From the NCBI GenBank assembly GCA_963836265.1, contig CAWIIO010000005.1, positions 186,001-250,000 on the forward strand: 64,000 nt of DNA, in the 5' to 3' direction. This stretch comes from CAIWHR01 sp963836265 (lineage in GTDB: Bacteria > Pseudomonadota > Gammaproteobacteria > Burkholderiales > Casimicrobiaceae). Position numbers and translations under genes: made by a program. How positions within the stretch are numbered: position 1 is the first letter of the stretch; each line of letters opens with the position of its first letter. Positions 18,001 through 26,576 of the stretch are shown piece by piece. The notes below the pieces were generated by a model. The model was not told the origin of the DNA. It ran no database searches and saw only the letters and a program-made list of their open reading frames with translations.

Positions 18001-18386
18001 TCCCCCGGAAGAGCGGCGTCGCACGGCGCTCGACATCGCCGTGCACTGTCGAGCAATTTTACGAACGGCCCCGATTCCACGCGTCTTGCACGATACGGGC
18101 GCAGCCAAGCGCTTGTCTCCACATCGTCGTCCGGCCATTTTGCAACCCGGCCGGCGCACGCAACGCCGAGGCACGCCGCGTCCCGTCGAGTATGCGGATG
18201 GAGTGAATCACCGCGAACAGGGTGCGCTCGCGGTGGCCGGCACGCCGCGTGTTCCAAAATTCGTGCCATCGCAACGAATGGCGCGACGAGCGCTCGGAAA
18301 TTTGATCTGCGTTGCTCCGCACGCTGCGCAGAACAGTTATAATCCGCTCCCTCGCTCTCTTCGCAGCTCAAATTCGAAGCAAAGCC
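18001..18386 (+). promoter_or_regulatory. ubiH-dusB intergenic region with -10 box
   Basis: 386 bases without a supported gene. After the terminator structure the stretch 18061-18330 shows nothing I recognise (no tRNA, no conserved frame). A perfect TATAAT lies at 18338-18343 with a weak TTGCTC 20 bases upstream (18312-18317). It would start the dusB-fis transcript around 18350, about 37 bases before the dusB GTG. That agrees with the GTG start and rules out the longer dusB frame beginning at 18312. Confidence 0.5.
18021..18060 (+). terminator. Terminator after ubiH with an alternative overlapping hairpin
   Basis: GCTCGACA at 18028-18035 pairs perfectly with TGTCGAGC at 18047-18054 (11-base loop) and is followed at once by AATTTT, a plausible intrinsic terminator. 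A second perfect 8-base stem, GCACGGCG (18021-18028) with CGCCGTGC (18037-18044), uses the loop and one arm base of the first. The connecting segments are too short for both to form together, so they are alternatives. The whole lies within 60 bases after the ubiH stop. Confidence 0.6.
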
Positions 18387-19466
18387 GTGCACATCGGACC
18401 GCATCCCCTGGCGAACAACCTGGTCGTCGCGCCGATGGCCGGCGTGACGGACCGACCGTTTCGCAAGCTCTGCAAGCGCTTCGGTGCGGGCTACGCGGTG
18501 TCGGAAATGGTCGCATCGAATCCCGGGCTGCGGGAGACGGAAAAGTCGCTGCTGCGCACCGATCATCGCGGCGAGGTCGCGCCGATCGCCGTTCAGATCG
18601 CCGGCGCCGATCCGGCGCTGATGGCCGAGGCGGCGCGCTACAACGTCGACCGCGGCGCGCAGATCATCGACGTCAACATGGGCTGCCCGGCCAGGAAGGT
18701 CTGCAATGTCGCGGCCGGCTCGGCGCTGCTCGGCAACGAATCGCTGGTCGCGGCGATTCTCGACGCCGTCGTCGGCGCGGTCGACGTCCCGGTCACGCTC
18801 AAGATCCGCACCGGACGCGATGTCGCCCACCGGAACGCGCTCGCGATCGCCCGGATCGCCGAGGATGCCGGCGTGCAGGCGCTCGCGGTTCACGGTCGCA
18901 CGCGCGCCTGCGGCTTCGTCGGTCCGGTCGAATACGACACGATCCGCGCGGTGAAGGCGGCAGCTGCCATTCCGGTGATCGCGAATGGCGACATCGCGTC
19001 GCCCGAGCAGGCGAAGGACGTGCTCGACTACACCCGTGCGGATGCCGTGATGATCGGCCGCGCCGCCCAGGGCCGCCCCTGGATCTTCCGCGAGATCCTC
19101 CATTTTCTCGAGCACGGCACTCATTTGCCGCCGCCGCTGGTTACGGAAGCGCACGCGGCGGTCGTCGCGCATCTGGGCGACCATTACGCGTTCTACGGCG
19201 AGGCAGCCGGCACCCGCATCGCCAGGAAGCACCTCGGCTGGTACACGAAGCACCTCGCCGGCGCTGAACTGTTCCGGCGCGAAATCAATGCGACGGAGAC
19301 CGCAGAGGGCCAATTGCGCGCCGTCAACCATTTCTTCGAAACGCTCGCCGGCGAAAGCGAGCGCCTCGACTACCGCGTGGAACAGGCGGGCATCGTCGAC
19401 GCGCGCGCAGCGTTCGCGCGAGTGCCGCACAGATCGCCATGGGGTGGGGAGGCCCTTGCCGCGTGA
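18387..19466 (+). CDS. dusB: tRNA-dihydrouridine synthase B
   Basis: FMN enzyme that reduces specific uridines in the tRNA D-loop to dihydrouridine with NADPH. The 359 residues form a TIM barrel followed by a helical RNA-binding domain. Motifs: VVAPMAGVTDRPFRKLCK near the start, VQIAGADP, the signature DVNMGCPARKVCNVAAGSAL with the catalytic cysteine, LKIRTGRD, AVHGRTRAC, and VIANGDIASPEQA plus MIGRAAQGRPWIF for FMN binding. The start is a GTG at 18387, VHIGPHPLANNLVVAPMAG, chosen by family alignment and by the -10 box at 18338. The stop overlaps the GTG of fis by two bases; dusB-fis is the conserved proteobacterial operon. Confidence 0.95.
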   Translation: MHIGPHPLANNLVVAPMAGVTDRPFRKLCKRFGAGYAVSEMVASNPGLRETEKSLLRTDHRGEVAPIAVQIAGADPALMAEAARYNVDRGAQIIDVNMGCPARKVCNVAAGSALLGNESLVAAILDAVVGAVDVPVTLKIRTGRDVAHRNALAIARIAEDAGVQALAVHGRTRACGFVGPVEYDTIRAVKAAAAIPVIANGDIASPEQAKDVLDYTRADAVMIGRAAQGRPWIFREILHFLEHGTHLPPPLVTEAHAAVVAHLGDHYAFYGEAAGTRIARKHLGWYTKHLAGAELFRREINATETAEGQLRAVNHFFETLAGESERLDYRVEQAGIVDARAAFARVPHRSPWGGEALAA

Positions 19467-19717
19467 GAAAGACACTACGGATCAACGGCAGCAACGAACT
19501 CGGCAAGACGGTCGAGAAATCGCTCGATGAATATTTCCGAAGGCTCGACGGCGAGCGTCCGCACGGCGTCTACGACATGGTGATCACGCACGTCGAGCGT
19601 GCCTTGATCACGTCGGTATTGGAGCGCGCCGGTGGCAATCAGACGCAGGCCGCCGACATGCTCGGGATGAACCGCAACACGCTGCGCACCAAGCTTTCGA
19701 AATACGGGATCCGGTAG
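19463..19717 (+). CDS. fis: Fis-family DNA-binding protein
   Basis: Small nucleoid-associated regulator (84 residues; E. coli Fis has 98). The C-terminal half is the helix-turn-helix ERAGGNQTQAADMLGMNRNT followed by LRTKLSKYGI, nearly the family consensus. The N-terminal beta-hairpin arm used for recombinase contact in enterics is shorter, as usual in betaproteobacteria. The start is a GTG at 19463 overlapping the dusB stop, with GGGGAGG about 11 bases upstream inside dusB. An upstream ATG in the same frame (19439) would lie deep in dusB and lacks family support. Transcription with dusB from the 18338 promoter is likely. Confidence 0.95.
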   Translation: MRKTLRINGSNELGKTVEKSLDEYFRRLDGERPHGVYDMVITHVERALITSVLERAGGNQTQAADMLGMNRNTLRTKLSKYGIR

Positions 19718-19811
19718 ATTCCCGTCGAGACGGCGGCTCGGTTCCCGCGCCCGCCCGCGCGCGTCGCCATTGGGCGCTCTCACGGTGCCCGCGTCCATTC
19801 GCTCACCACGC

Positions 19812-21383
19812 ATGTCCGCTCCGATCGCCCAAGCGCTGCTGTCCGTCTCCGACAAGACGGGCCTCGTCGACTTCGCCAAGGGGCTTGCGCGACTCGGCAT
19901 CGCGCTCATCTCCACGGGCGGCACGGCGAAGGCGCTTGCCGAGGCCGGCTTGGCGGTGGTCGAAATCGGCGACTACACGGGATTTCCGGAAATGCTCGAC
20001 GGCCGGGTGAAGACGCTGCACCCCAAGGTGCACGGCGGCATCCTCGCCCGCCGTGATGTTCGATCGCATGCGGCCGCGCTCGAGAAGCACGCGATCCCGC
20101 CGATCGATCTGGTCGTCGTCAACCTCTATCCGTTTCGCGAAACGGTCGCCGCGCCCGACTGCACGCTCGCGGACGCGATCGAGAACATCGACATCGGCGG
20201 GCCGGCAATGGTGCGCTCGGCGGCGAAGAACTGGGAGCACGTCGGTGTCGTCGTCGACCCTGCCGACTACGCTTCTCTGCTGGCCGAGCTCGACGCGAAC
20301 GACCGGATTCTCACCCCTGCGACGCGCTTCGCGCTGGCGCGAAAGGCGTTTTCACATACGGCCGCCTACGACGGCGCGATCTCGAACTGGCTGACGGCGC
20401 GCGGCGCGGACGGCAGCGCGGCGGCCTTCCCCGACAACTTCAACCTGCAGACGGTCAAGGTGCAGGACCTGCGCTACGGCGAGAATCCGCACCAGGGCGC
20501 GGCGTTCTACCGCGACGTCGGCGCCGCGCCGGGCACGATCGCCACCTTCCGCCAGCTGCAGGGCAAGGAGCTCTCGTACAACAACATCGGCGATGCCGAC
20601 GCCGCCTGGGAGTGCGTCAAGACGTTTGCGGAGCCCGCCTGCGTCATCGTCAAGCACGCGAATCCATCCGGAGTGGCCATCGCCGGTTCGCCGCTCGAGG
20701 CCTACCGGAGGGCGCTTGCGACCGATCCCGTCTCGGCGTTCGGCGGCATTATCGCGTTCAACCGTCCGGTCGACGCGGCCACGCTCGACGCCGTCGCGGC
20801 CCAGTTCCTCGAAGTGCTGATCGCGCCTGGCTACACGCCTGACGCGCTCGCGGTGATCGCGCAGAAGAAGAACGTTCGCGTGCTCGAATTGCCGCTTGGC
20901 GGGTCAGCGGCCGCCGCGCAGCTCGACCTCAAGCGCGTCGGTGGAGGACTGCTGCTGCAAACGACGGATGCGCGCAACGTGCTGCCGGGCGAACTCAAGG
21001 TGGTGACGAAAAAGGCACCGACTTCCGAACAGCTCGCCGACCTGATGTTCGCGTGGCGGGTCGCGAAGTTCGTCAAGTCGAACGCGATCGTCTATTGTGC
21101 CGGGGGCCGCACGCTCGGCGTCGGAGCCGGCCAGATGAGCCGGGTCGACTCGACGCGCATCGCCGCGATGAAAGCAAAGAACGCCGACCTGTCGCTCGCG
21201 GGCTCGGTCGTCGCTTCGGACGCGTTCTTTCCGTTCCGCGACGGCCTCGACATCGTTGCCGACAACGGCGCGGTGGCGGTGATTCAGCCGGGCGGCAGCG
21301 TGCGCGACGACGAGGTGATTGCGGCGGCCGACGAACGGGGGCTCGCCATGGTATTCACCGGCATCCGGCATTTTCGTCACTGA
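19812..21383 (+). CDS. purH: Bifunctional AICAR formyltransferase / IMP cyclohydrolase
   Basis: Performs the last two steps of de novo purine synthesis: formylation of AICAR and closure to IMP. The 523 residues match the usual length. The N-terminal cyclohydrolase (to about 200) has ALLSVSDKTGLVDFAKGLA, STGGTAKALAEAGLAV and VKTLHPKVHGGILARRD. The transformylase part has RYGENPHQGAAFYRD, VIVKHANPSGVAIA (with the Lys-His pair) and SAFGGIIAFNRPVD, ending ADNGAVAVIQPGGS and VFTGIRHFRH. The ATG at 19812 is preferred to a TTG 14 codons upstream because MSAPIAQALLSVSDKTG matches the family. It follows fis by 94 bases. Confidence 0.97.
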   Translation: MSAPIAQALLSVSDKTGLVDFAKGLARLGIALISTGGTAKALAEAGLAVVEIGDYTGFPEMLDGRVKTLHPKVHGGILARRDVRSHAAALEKHAIPPIDLVVVNLYPFRETVAAPDCTLADAIENIDIGGPAMVRSAAKNWEHVGVVVDPADYASLLAELDANDRILTPATRFALARKAFSHTAAYDGAISNWLTARGADGSAAAFPDNFNLQTVKVQDLRYGENPHQGAAFYRDVGAAPGTIATFRQLQGKELSYNNIGDADAAWECVKTFAEPACVIVKHANPSGVAIAGSPLEAYRRALATDPVSAFGGIIAFNRPVDAATLDAVAAQFLEVLIAPGYTPDALAVIAQKKNVRVLELPLGGSAAAAQLDLKRVGGGLLLQTTDARNVLPGELKVVTKKAPTSEQLADLMFAWRVAKFVKSNAIVYCAGGRTLGVGAGQMSRVDSTRIAAMKAKNADLSLAGSVVASDAFFPFRDGLDIVADNGAVAVIQPGGSVRDDEVIAAADERGLAMVFTGIRHFRH

Positions 21384-21398
21384 CGAGGGGATGGCCAA

Positions 21399-21974
21399 AT
21401 GCAGCGATGGGCACTTCATGTCTCGCTCGCCGTCGTGTTGGCCCTCGCGGCACCGGCGTCAGCCCGGGCCGCGGAGTGCGCCGATCTCTGGGACTGGGTC
21501 AACACCGCGTGCCGGCGTCTGGCCGACACCTATACCCACGGCACCAACGCGCTCCTCGTATCGGGCTATTCGTGGCATCTGCCGTGGACCTGGACCGCCG
21601 AGGCGCGCGCGCAGGAAAACGAGTATGCGTGGGGCGGAGGCTGGGCGCGCTTGACCGAGCGCGAGAACGGGGACACCGATACGGTCTTCTTCCTGGTGTT
21701 CAGCGACTCGCACCGCGAGCCGGAGTTCAATCTCGGCTATGGCTGGTCGACGTACTGGAGAGCGCGCGATAGCGTGCAGCCGGGCCTGGGCTACACGGTG
21801 ATGATCGTCCAGCGGCCCGACATTGCGAACGGCATTCCTTTCCCGGCGATCCTGCCACTCTTCTCGGCGCGCTATGAAAAGTTCACGCTGTATTCGACGT
21901 TCATTCCGACGCTGAACGGCGGGATCAACCACGGCAGCATCCTCTACGTCTTCGGCCAGATCGCGCTGGACTGA
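21399..21974 (+). CDS. pagP: Lipid A palmitoyltransferase PagP
   Basis: Outer-membrane beta-barrel enzyme that moves a palmitate from a phospholipid to lipid A, tightening the envelope and masking it from host defences. The 191 residues start with a signal peptide (WALHVSLAVVLALAAPASARA). Active-site residues of E. coli PagP can be placed: the His in SGYSWHLPWTW and the Asp-Ser pair in VFSDSHREPEF. After them come GYGWSTYWRARD, GLGYTVMIVQRPD and PFPAILPLFSARYEKFTLY, which continue the barrel pattern of the family. It ends GINHGSILYVFG. The gene lies 15 bases after purH and 10 before purD, inside a purine/heme gene row, so it is probably transcribed with housekeeping genes rather than from a stress promoter. 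Confidence 0.88.
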   Translation: MQRWALHVSLAVVLALAAPASARAAECADLWDWVNTACRRLADTYTHGTNALLVSGYSWHLPWTWTAEARAQENEYAWGGGWARLTERENGDTDTVFFLVFSDSHREPEFNLGYGWSTYWRARDSVQPGLGYTVMIVQRPDIANGIPFPAILPLFSARYEKFTLYSTFIPTLNGGINHGSILYVFGQIALD

Positions 21975-21984
21975 GCCCGCGACC

Positions 21985-23274
21985 GTGAACGTCCTCGTCA
22001 TCGGCAGCGGCGGTCGCGAGCACGCGTTGGCATGGAAGATCGCCCGCTCGCCGCGCGTCGCGAGGGTCTTCGTCGCACCTGGCAATGGCGGAACCGCGGG
22101 CGAGCCGGAGCTCGCCAACGTCGCGGTCACGGCGATCCCCGAGCTTGCGGCGTTCGCGCAGCAGCAGCGCATCGGCTTGACGGTCGTCGGGCCGGAGGCG
22201 CCACTCGCGGCCGGGATCGTCGATGCGTTCCGCGCGGCGGACTTGAAGATCTTCGGGCCGACGAGCGCCGCAGCGCAGCTCGAAAGCTCGAAGGATTATG
22301 CGAAAGCGTTCATGGCGCGGCATGGCATTCCCACCGCGCAGTACCGGACGTTCAGCGACGCTGGCGAGGCGCGCGCGCATGTCGTCCAACGCGGCGCGCC
22401 GATCGTCGTCAAGGCCGACGGCCTCGCCGCGGGCAAAGGCGTCGTCGTTGCGGCGACCGTGGGCGAGGCGCACGCGGCGATCGACGCCATGCTGGTCGGC
22501 AACGCAATGGGCGCGGCGGGCGCTCGCGTGGTCGTCGAGGAGTTCCTCGAAGGCGAGGAGGCCAGCTTCATCGTGATGGTGGACGGGCGCAATGTCCTGC
22601 CACTTGCCTCGGCGCAGGACCACAAACGGCTCCTCGATGGCGATCGCGGCCCGAACACCGGCGGCATGGGGGCTTATTCGCCGGCGCCGATCATCACGCC
22701 GGCGCTGCATGCGCGAATCATGCGCGAAGTGATCGTGCCGACGGTAACGGGCATGGCGGCCGACGGCATTCCGTACACGGGGTTTCTCTACGCCGGCGTA
22801 ATGATCGATGACGGCGGCAATCCGAAGGTCCTCGAATTCAACTGCAGGATGGGCGATCCGGAAACGCAGCCGATCGTCGCGCGCCTGAAATCCGATCTCG
22901 TAGACCTGTTGGCGCACGCAATCGACGGGACGCTCGATGCGGTCGACGCCGAATGGGACCGCCGCGCGGCGCTTGGCGTCGTGCTTGCCGCGCAGGGGTA
23001 CCCGGGCGAGCCGCGAAGGGGCGATGCGATCACCGGTCTCGAGCGGATTACCGCCGAGACGCATCCCGATTGCAAGGTGTTCCACGCGGGAACCGCGCGC
23101 GACGGCGGCCGGATCGTCGTCGCGGGGGGGCGCGTGGTGTGCGTCACCGCGCTGGGCGATTCCGTGAAGCAGGCGCAGCGATCCGCGTACGCGGCGATCG
23201 CCGATCTCCATTTCGACGGCATGCAATACCGGACCGACATCGGGCACCGCGCGCTCGCCGTCCGCAAGGGCTGA
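21985..23274 (+). CDS. purD: Phosphoribosylamine-glycine ligase (GAR synthetase)
   Basis: ATP-grasp enzyme joining glycine to phosphoribosylamine, second step of purine synthesis. The 429 residues start MNVLVIGSGGREHALAWKIA (a GTG codon at 21985). Other motifs: VVGPEAPLAAGIVDAFR, SKDYAKAFMARHGIPTA, VKADGLAAGKGVVVA in the ATP-grasp fold, the SAQDHKRLLDGDRGPNTGGM block, and EFNCRMGDPETQPIV with metal ligands. The start lies 10 bases after pagP; hemF follows after 52 bases. Confidence 0.97.
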   Translation: MNVLVIGSGGREHALAWKIARSPRVARVFVAPGNGGTAGEPELANVAVTAIPELAAFAQQQRIGLTVVGPEAPLAAGIVDAFRAADLKIFGPTSAAAQLESSKDYAKAFMARHGIPTAQYRTFSDAGEARAHVVQRGAPIVVKADGLAAGKGVVVAATVGEAHAAIDAMLVGNAMGAAGARVVVEEFLEGEEASFIVMVDGRNVLPLASAQDHKRLLDGDRGPNTGGMGAYSPAPIITPALHARIMREVIVPTVTGMAADGIPYTGFLYAGVMIDDGGNPKVLEFNCRMGDPETQPIVARLKSDLVDLLAHAIDGTLDAVDAEWDRRAALGVVLAAQGYPGEPRRGDAITGLERITAETHPDCKVFHAGTARDGGRIVVAGGRVVCVTALGDSVKQAQRSAYAAIADLHFDGMQYRTDIGHRALAVRKG

Positions 23275-23326
23275 AAGCCGGCGCTTTCTGCCCGCTGCTC
23301 ACCGTTTTATCCAAATTGCCGGTCCG

Positions 23327-24232
23327 ATGAACGTCTCCGCCCCCCAACGCTATTTTCTCGATCTCCAGGCGCGCATCGTGACCGGCCTCGAGGCGATCGA
23401 CGGCGCATCGTTCCGGCGCGACGCCTGGGAGCGTCCGCAGGGCGGCGGCGGCATCTCGAGGCTGCTGGAAGAAGGGAACGTCTTCGAGCGCGGCGGCGTC
23501 AACTTCTCGCACGTGAAGGGTGCAGCGCTGCCGTCGGCGGCGAGCGCGTCGCGACCCGAGATCGCCGGCCGCGCCTGGGAGGCGATGGGCGTGTCGCTCG
23601 TGCTGCATCCTCGCAATCCCCATGCGCCGACCGTGCACATGAACATGCGACTGTTCGTTGCGCACGCCTCGTCCGCGGGTGCGGAAGACGCGTGGTGGTT
23701 CGGTGGCGGGATGGACCTGACGCCGTACTACGCGTACGAGGAAGACGCCGTCCATTTCCATCGGGCCTGCCGCGACGCGCTCGCGCCGTTCGGCGCGGAC
23801 GTTCACGCGAAGTACAAGCGCTGGTGCGACGACTACTTCTATCTGAAGCACCGGGACGAGCCGCGCGGAATCGGCGGCATCTTCTTCGACGATCTGAACG
23901 AAGGCGGCTTCGATCGCTGCTTCGCGCTGACGAGAAGCGTCGGCGACCGCTTTCTCGACGCCTACGCGCCGATCCTCGAGCGGCGCAAGGACGTGGCCTA
24001 CGGCGAGCGCGAGCGCGACTTCCAGATGTACCGCCGCGGACGCTATGTCGAATTCAATCTGCTCTGGGATCGCGGTACGCTCTTCGGTCTGCAATCGAAC
24101 GGCCGCGCCGAGGCGATCCTGATGTCGCTGCCGCCGATCGTGCGGTGGCGTTACGACTGGAAGCCCGAGCCGGGCAGCCCCGAAGCGCGGCTGTACTCGG
24201 ATTTCCTGGTGGCAAAGGACTGGACGAAGTGA
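23327..24232 (+). CDS. hemF: Oxygen-dependent coproporphyrinogen III oxidase
   Basis: Converts coproporphyrinogen III to protoporphyrinogen IX with O2 in heme synthesis. The 301 residues are full length. Signatures are GGGISRLLEEGNVFERGGVN, PHAPTVHMNMRLFVAH (conserved His and Arg), WWFGGGMDLTPYYAYEEDAVHFH, RGIGGIFFDDLNE and GRYVEFNLLWDRGTLFGLQS. Its presence implies aerobic heme synthesis; hemB lies 25 kb away. The stop codon overlaps the GTG of the Nudix gene (GTGA), so translation is probably coupled. Confidence 0.97.
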   Translation: MNVSAPQRYFLDLQARIVTGLEAIDGASFRRDAWERPQGGGGISRLLEEGNVFERGGVNFSHVKGAALPSAASASRPEIAGRAWEAMGVSLVLHPRNPHAPTVHMNMRLFVAHASSAGAEDAWWFGGGMDLTPYYAYEEDAVHFHRACRDALAPFGADVHAKYKRWCDDYFYLKHRDEPRGIGGIFFDDLNEGGFDRCFALTRSVGDRFLDAYAPILERRKDVAYGERERDFQMYRRGRYVEFNLLWDRGTLFGLQSNGRAEAILMSLPPIVRWRYDWKPEPGSPEARLYSDFLVAKDWTK

Positions 24233-24786
24233 AACGGGCCAAACGCGACGCGCACCTCGTCGAGACGAAGGTGTCGTCCGAAACGGTGTTCGACGGCAAG
24301 CTGCTGCACGTCCGCCGCGACACGGTGCGGCTCCCGGACGGCAGGCTCGCGACGCGCGAGCACGTCGTGCATCCGGGCGCGGTGCTGATCGTTCCCGTGC
24401 TTCCCGACGCGCGTCTGGTCGTCCTGCGCCAGTACCGGTATCCGCTCGATCGCGTGTTCATCGAGTTTCCGGCGGGCAAGCTCGATCCGGGCGAGGCCGG
24501 GCTCGAAACCGCGCAGCGCGAGTTGATCGAGGAAGCGGGCTACGATGCGGCCAAGTGGACGTCGCTCGCCACGATCCACACGCTGATCTCGTACACCAAC
24601 GAGAAGATCGAACTTTTCCTCGCCGAAGGTCTGACGCACGTGGGAGCGAAGCCCGACGACGGCGAATTCGTCGAAGTCGTCACGATGAGCCTCGGGGAGA
24701 TGCTCTCGGCCCTCGACCGAGGCGAGATCACCGACGCGAAGACGGTGGCGGCGCTGCTGCTGTACGCACGCAAGCAGGGGCGCTGA
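24229..24786 (+). CDS. Nudix hydrolase, ADP-ribose pyrophosphatase type
   Basis: Predicted to cleave ADP-ribose or related nucleotide sugars to AMP and a sugar phosphate. The 185-residue protein carries the full Nudix box GKLDPGEAGLETAQRELIEE plus AGY, with the metal-binding glutamates. It also has VVLRQYRYPLDRVFIEFPAG immediately before the box, which is typical of the NudF/ADP-ribose branch. The start is a GTG at 24229 overlapping the hemF stop by two bases beyond it. Acylphosphatase follows after four bases. Confidence 0.9.
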   Translation: MKRAKRDAHLVETKVSSETVFDGKLLHVRRDTVRLPDGRLATREHVVHPGAVLIVPVLPDARLVVLRQYRYPLDRVFIEFPAGKLDPGEAGLETAQRELIEEAGYDAAKWTSLATIHTLISYTNEKIELFLAEGLTHVGAKPDDGEFVEVVTMSLGEMLSALDRGEITDAKTVAALLLYARKQGR

Positions 24787-24790
24787 CGAA

Positions 24791-25069
24791 ATGGTGGCGC
24801 GGCGGCTCGTGATCCGCGGCCGCGTGCAGGGCGTGGGCTACCGCTACGCCATGGTCGATGCCGCCGAGTCCGGTGGCGTCGCGGGTTGGGTGCGCAACCG
24901 TCGCGACGGCACCGTCGAGGCGTTCGTGCAAGGAGAGGCGGGTGCCGTCGAAGCCATCGTCGCATGGTGCAGGCTGGGTCCGCCGGCGGCACGGGTGACG
25001 GCGATCGACGTCGTGCCGGCCACGGCGGATTCCACGCTCGCTGGGTTCACGCATCGGCCGACGTGGTAA
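24791..25069 (+). CDS. acyP: Acylphosphatase
   Basis: Small (92 residue) enzyme that hydrolyses acyl phosphates. The N-terminal active site reads RLVIRGRVQGVGYRYAMVDA, with the catalytic arginine in the V-Q-G-V-G-Y-R loop. The expected catalytic asparagine appears in AGWVRNRRDGTVEAFVQG. Usual length and no signal peptide, so it is cytoplasmic. It ends the plus-strand row that began with purD or purH and faces a minus-strand membrane protein gene 12 bases away. Confidence 0.95.
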   Translation: MVARRLVIRGRVQGVGYRYAMVDAAESGGVAGWVRNRRDGTVEAFVQGEAGAVEAIVAWCRLGPPAARVTAIDVVPATADSTLAGFTHRPTW

Positions 25070-25081
25070 GGGCCGCGCCGC

Positions 25082-25828
25082 TCAGGGCTCCGGCGCGTCC
25101 CGAACGCCGAAGATGTCCTTCCACGCGGCGTAAGACGACGCGGCCCACAGCGGCAGCGCCAGGATGAAGCCCAGTCCCAGCGTCAAGGCGCTGAAGCCGA
25201 GCAGCAGCATCGACGCGGCCGCGTAGGCGAGAAGCGGCAGCGCATTCTGCGCGAACGCGTCCCAGCTCGCGGCGAAGGCGGCGCCCGGAGGCACGCGCTC
25301 CAAGAGGACGTGGAACGGAACGAACGTGAAAGGCAGTGCGGCGAGAATTCCGGTCGTCTGAATGCCGAGGATCGCCGCGACCGAGAGATCGGTGGACGTG
25401 CTTTCGAGTGCGAGCAGGTTGGCGTCGGCGATCCACCATGCGGCGAGCGCCTGCGCGGCGAACACGAGGAGGTCGGCGGCCACGACCGCAAACATCGCGC
25501 CTCCCCCCGCGCCGAATGCGGCAACGGCGAGGCGAAGCGAAAGTGCCGCGCGACGATCGGCGGCCGCCGCCGCATAGACGAGTCCACAGGCGACAAGGGG
25601 CGTCACGATCTCGCCCAGGAGACCGCTTGCGCCCGGCAGGGCCTTCAGCCCCAGCTCGCAGGCGAGCGTGAGGACCGCCAGCCCCATCCACGTCGCAGGC
25701 GCTCGTTTGAACAGGCGCATCGCTTCCTCGTACCACGCAAGCGCATGCTGCCACGGCACGATGCGAGGGTGCAGATGCGCCGGCGGTGGCGCCGGCGCCT
25801 GGCCCGGGAGCAGCGGCGGCTCGGACAT
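25082..25828 (-). CDS. BPSS1780-family membrane protein
   Basis: Inner-membrane protein of 248 residues with five or six hydrophobic helices after a Pro-rich cytoplasmic N terminus (LPGQAPAPPPAHLHPR). WQHALAWYEEAMRLFKRAPATW matches the amphipathic entry segment of the betaproteobacterial BPSS1780 family (DUF of unknown function). The central region has a well-spaced series of Ala/Leu-rich helices, and the C terminus WAASSYAAWKDIFG is also family-like. It lies 7 bases after livF on the same strand, but the family is not linked to amino-acid transport elsewhere as far as I know. Confidence 0.75.
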   Translation of the reverse strand: MSEPPLLPGQAPAPPPAHLHPRIVPWQHALAWYEEAMRLFKRAPATWMGLAVLTLACELGLKALPGASGLLGEIVTPLVACGLVYAAAAADRRAALSLRLAVAAFGAGGGAMFAVVAADLLVFAAQALAAWWIADANLLALESTSTDLSVAAILGIQTTGILAALPFTFVPFHVLLERVPPGAAFAASWDAFAQNALPLLAYAAASMLLLGFSALTLGLGFILALPLWAASSYAAWKDIFGVRDAPEP

Positions 25829-25835
25829 CCGGCCG

Positions 25836-26576
25836 CTACGTGGCAGCTTCGCCGAGATAGGCGGCGCGCACGGCGGGGTCGTGCAGCAAGGCCTTCGCGT
25901 CGCCGGACAGCGTGATCTCGCCGGATTCCATCACGTAGCCCCGGCGGCTCACTTCGAGCGCCAGCTTCGCGTTCTGCTCGACCAGAAGGATCGTGACCCC
26001 TTGCTTCGCCACGCTGAGAACGGTCTCGAAAACCTTCTGCACCATCAGCGGCGCGAGGCCCATCGACGGTTCGTCGAGGAGCAGGAGCTTCGGCTTCGAC
26101 ATCAGCGCTCGGCCCATCGCGAGCATCTGCTGCTCGCCGCCGGACAGCGTGCCGGCCGTCTGGCGCCGCCGCTCCCTAAGGCGCGGAAAGAGCTCGAACA
26201 CGCGCTCGATGTCGGCGCGGATGCCCGCGCGGTCGGTGCGTACGTAGGCGCCCATCGCAAGATTTTCCTCGATCGTCAGCGCCCCGAACACGCCCCGCCC
26301 TTCGGGCACCATCGCGAGGCCGCGACGCACGAGGGCGAACGCGGGCCGTCCGGTGACGTTCTGGCCGGCATAGCGGATCGTTCCGGACTTGACCGCGAGC
26401 AAGCCGCAGATGCCCTTGAGCGTCGTCGTCTTGCCGGCACCGTTGGCGCCGATGAGGCACACGAGCTCGCCCTCGCCGACGGCGAGGTCGATGCCCTTGA
26501 CGGCGTGGATGCCGCCATAGGCGACCTCGAGCTTGCGAAGCTCGAGCAGCGGGCCGGGCGTCGCGCTTGTCGTCAC
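25836..26576 (-). CDS. livF: Branched-chain amino acid ABC transporter, ATP-binding protein LivF
   Basis: One of two ATPases powering the LivHM permease. The 246 residues carry Walker A (LIGANGAGKTTTLKGICGL), the LivF-type VPEGRGVFGALTIEENLAMG, the ABC signature TLSGGEQQMLAMGRAL, Walker B (LLLLDEPSMGLAP) and the switch His region (ILLVEQNAKLALEVSRRGYV). The start is a GTG at 26576 that shares one base with the livG stop codon TAG, typical of tight coupling in this operon. Confidence 0.95.
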   Translation of the reverse strand: MTTSATPGPLLELRKLEVAYGGIHAVKGIDLAVGEGELVCLIGANGAGKTTTLKGICGLLAVKSGTIRYAGQNVTGRPAFALVRRGLAMVPEGRGVFGALTIEENLAMGAYVRTDRAGIRADIERVFELFPRLRERRRQTAGTLSGGEQQMLAMGRALMSKPKLLLLDEPSMGLAPLMVQKVFETVLSVAKQGVTILLVEQNAKLALEVSRRGYVMESGEITLSGDAKALLHDPAVRAAYLGEAAT

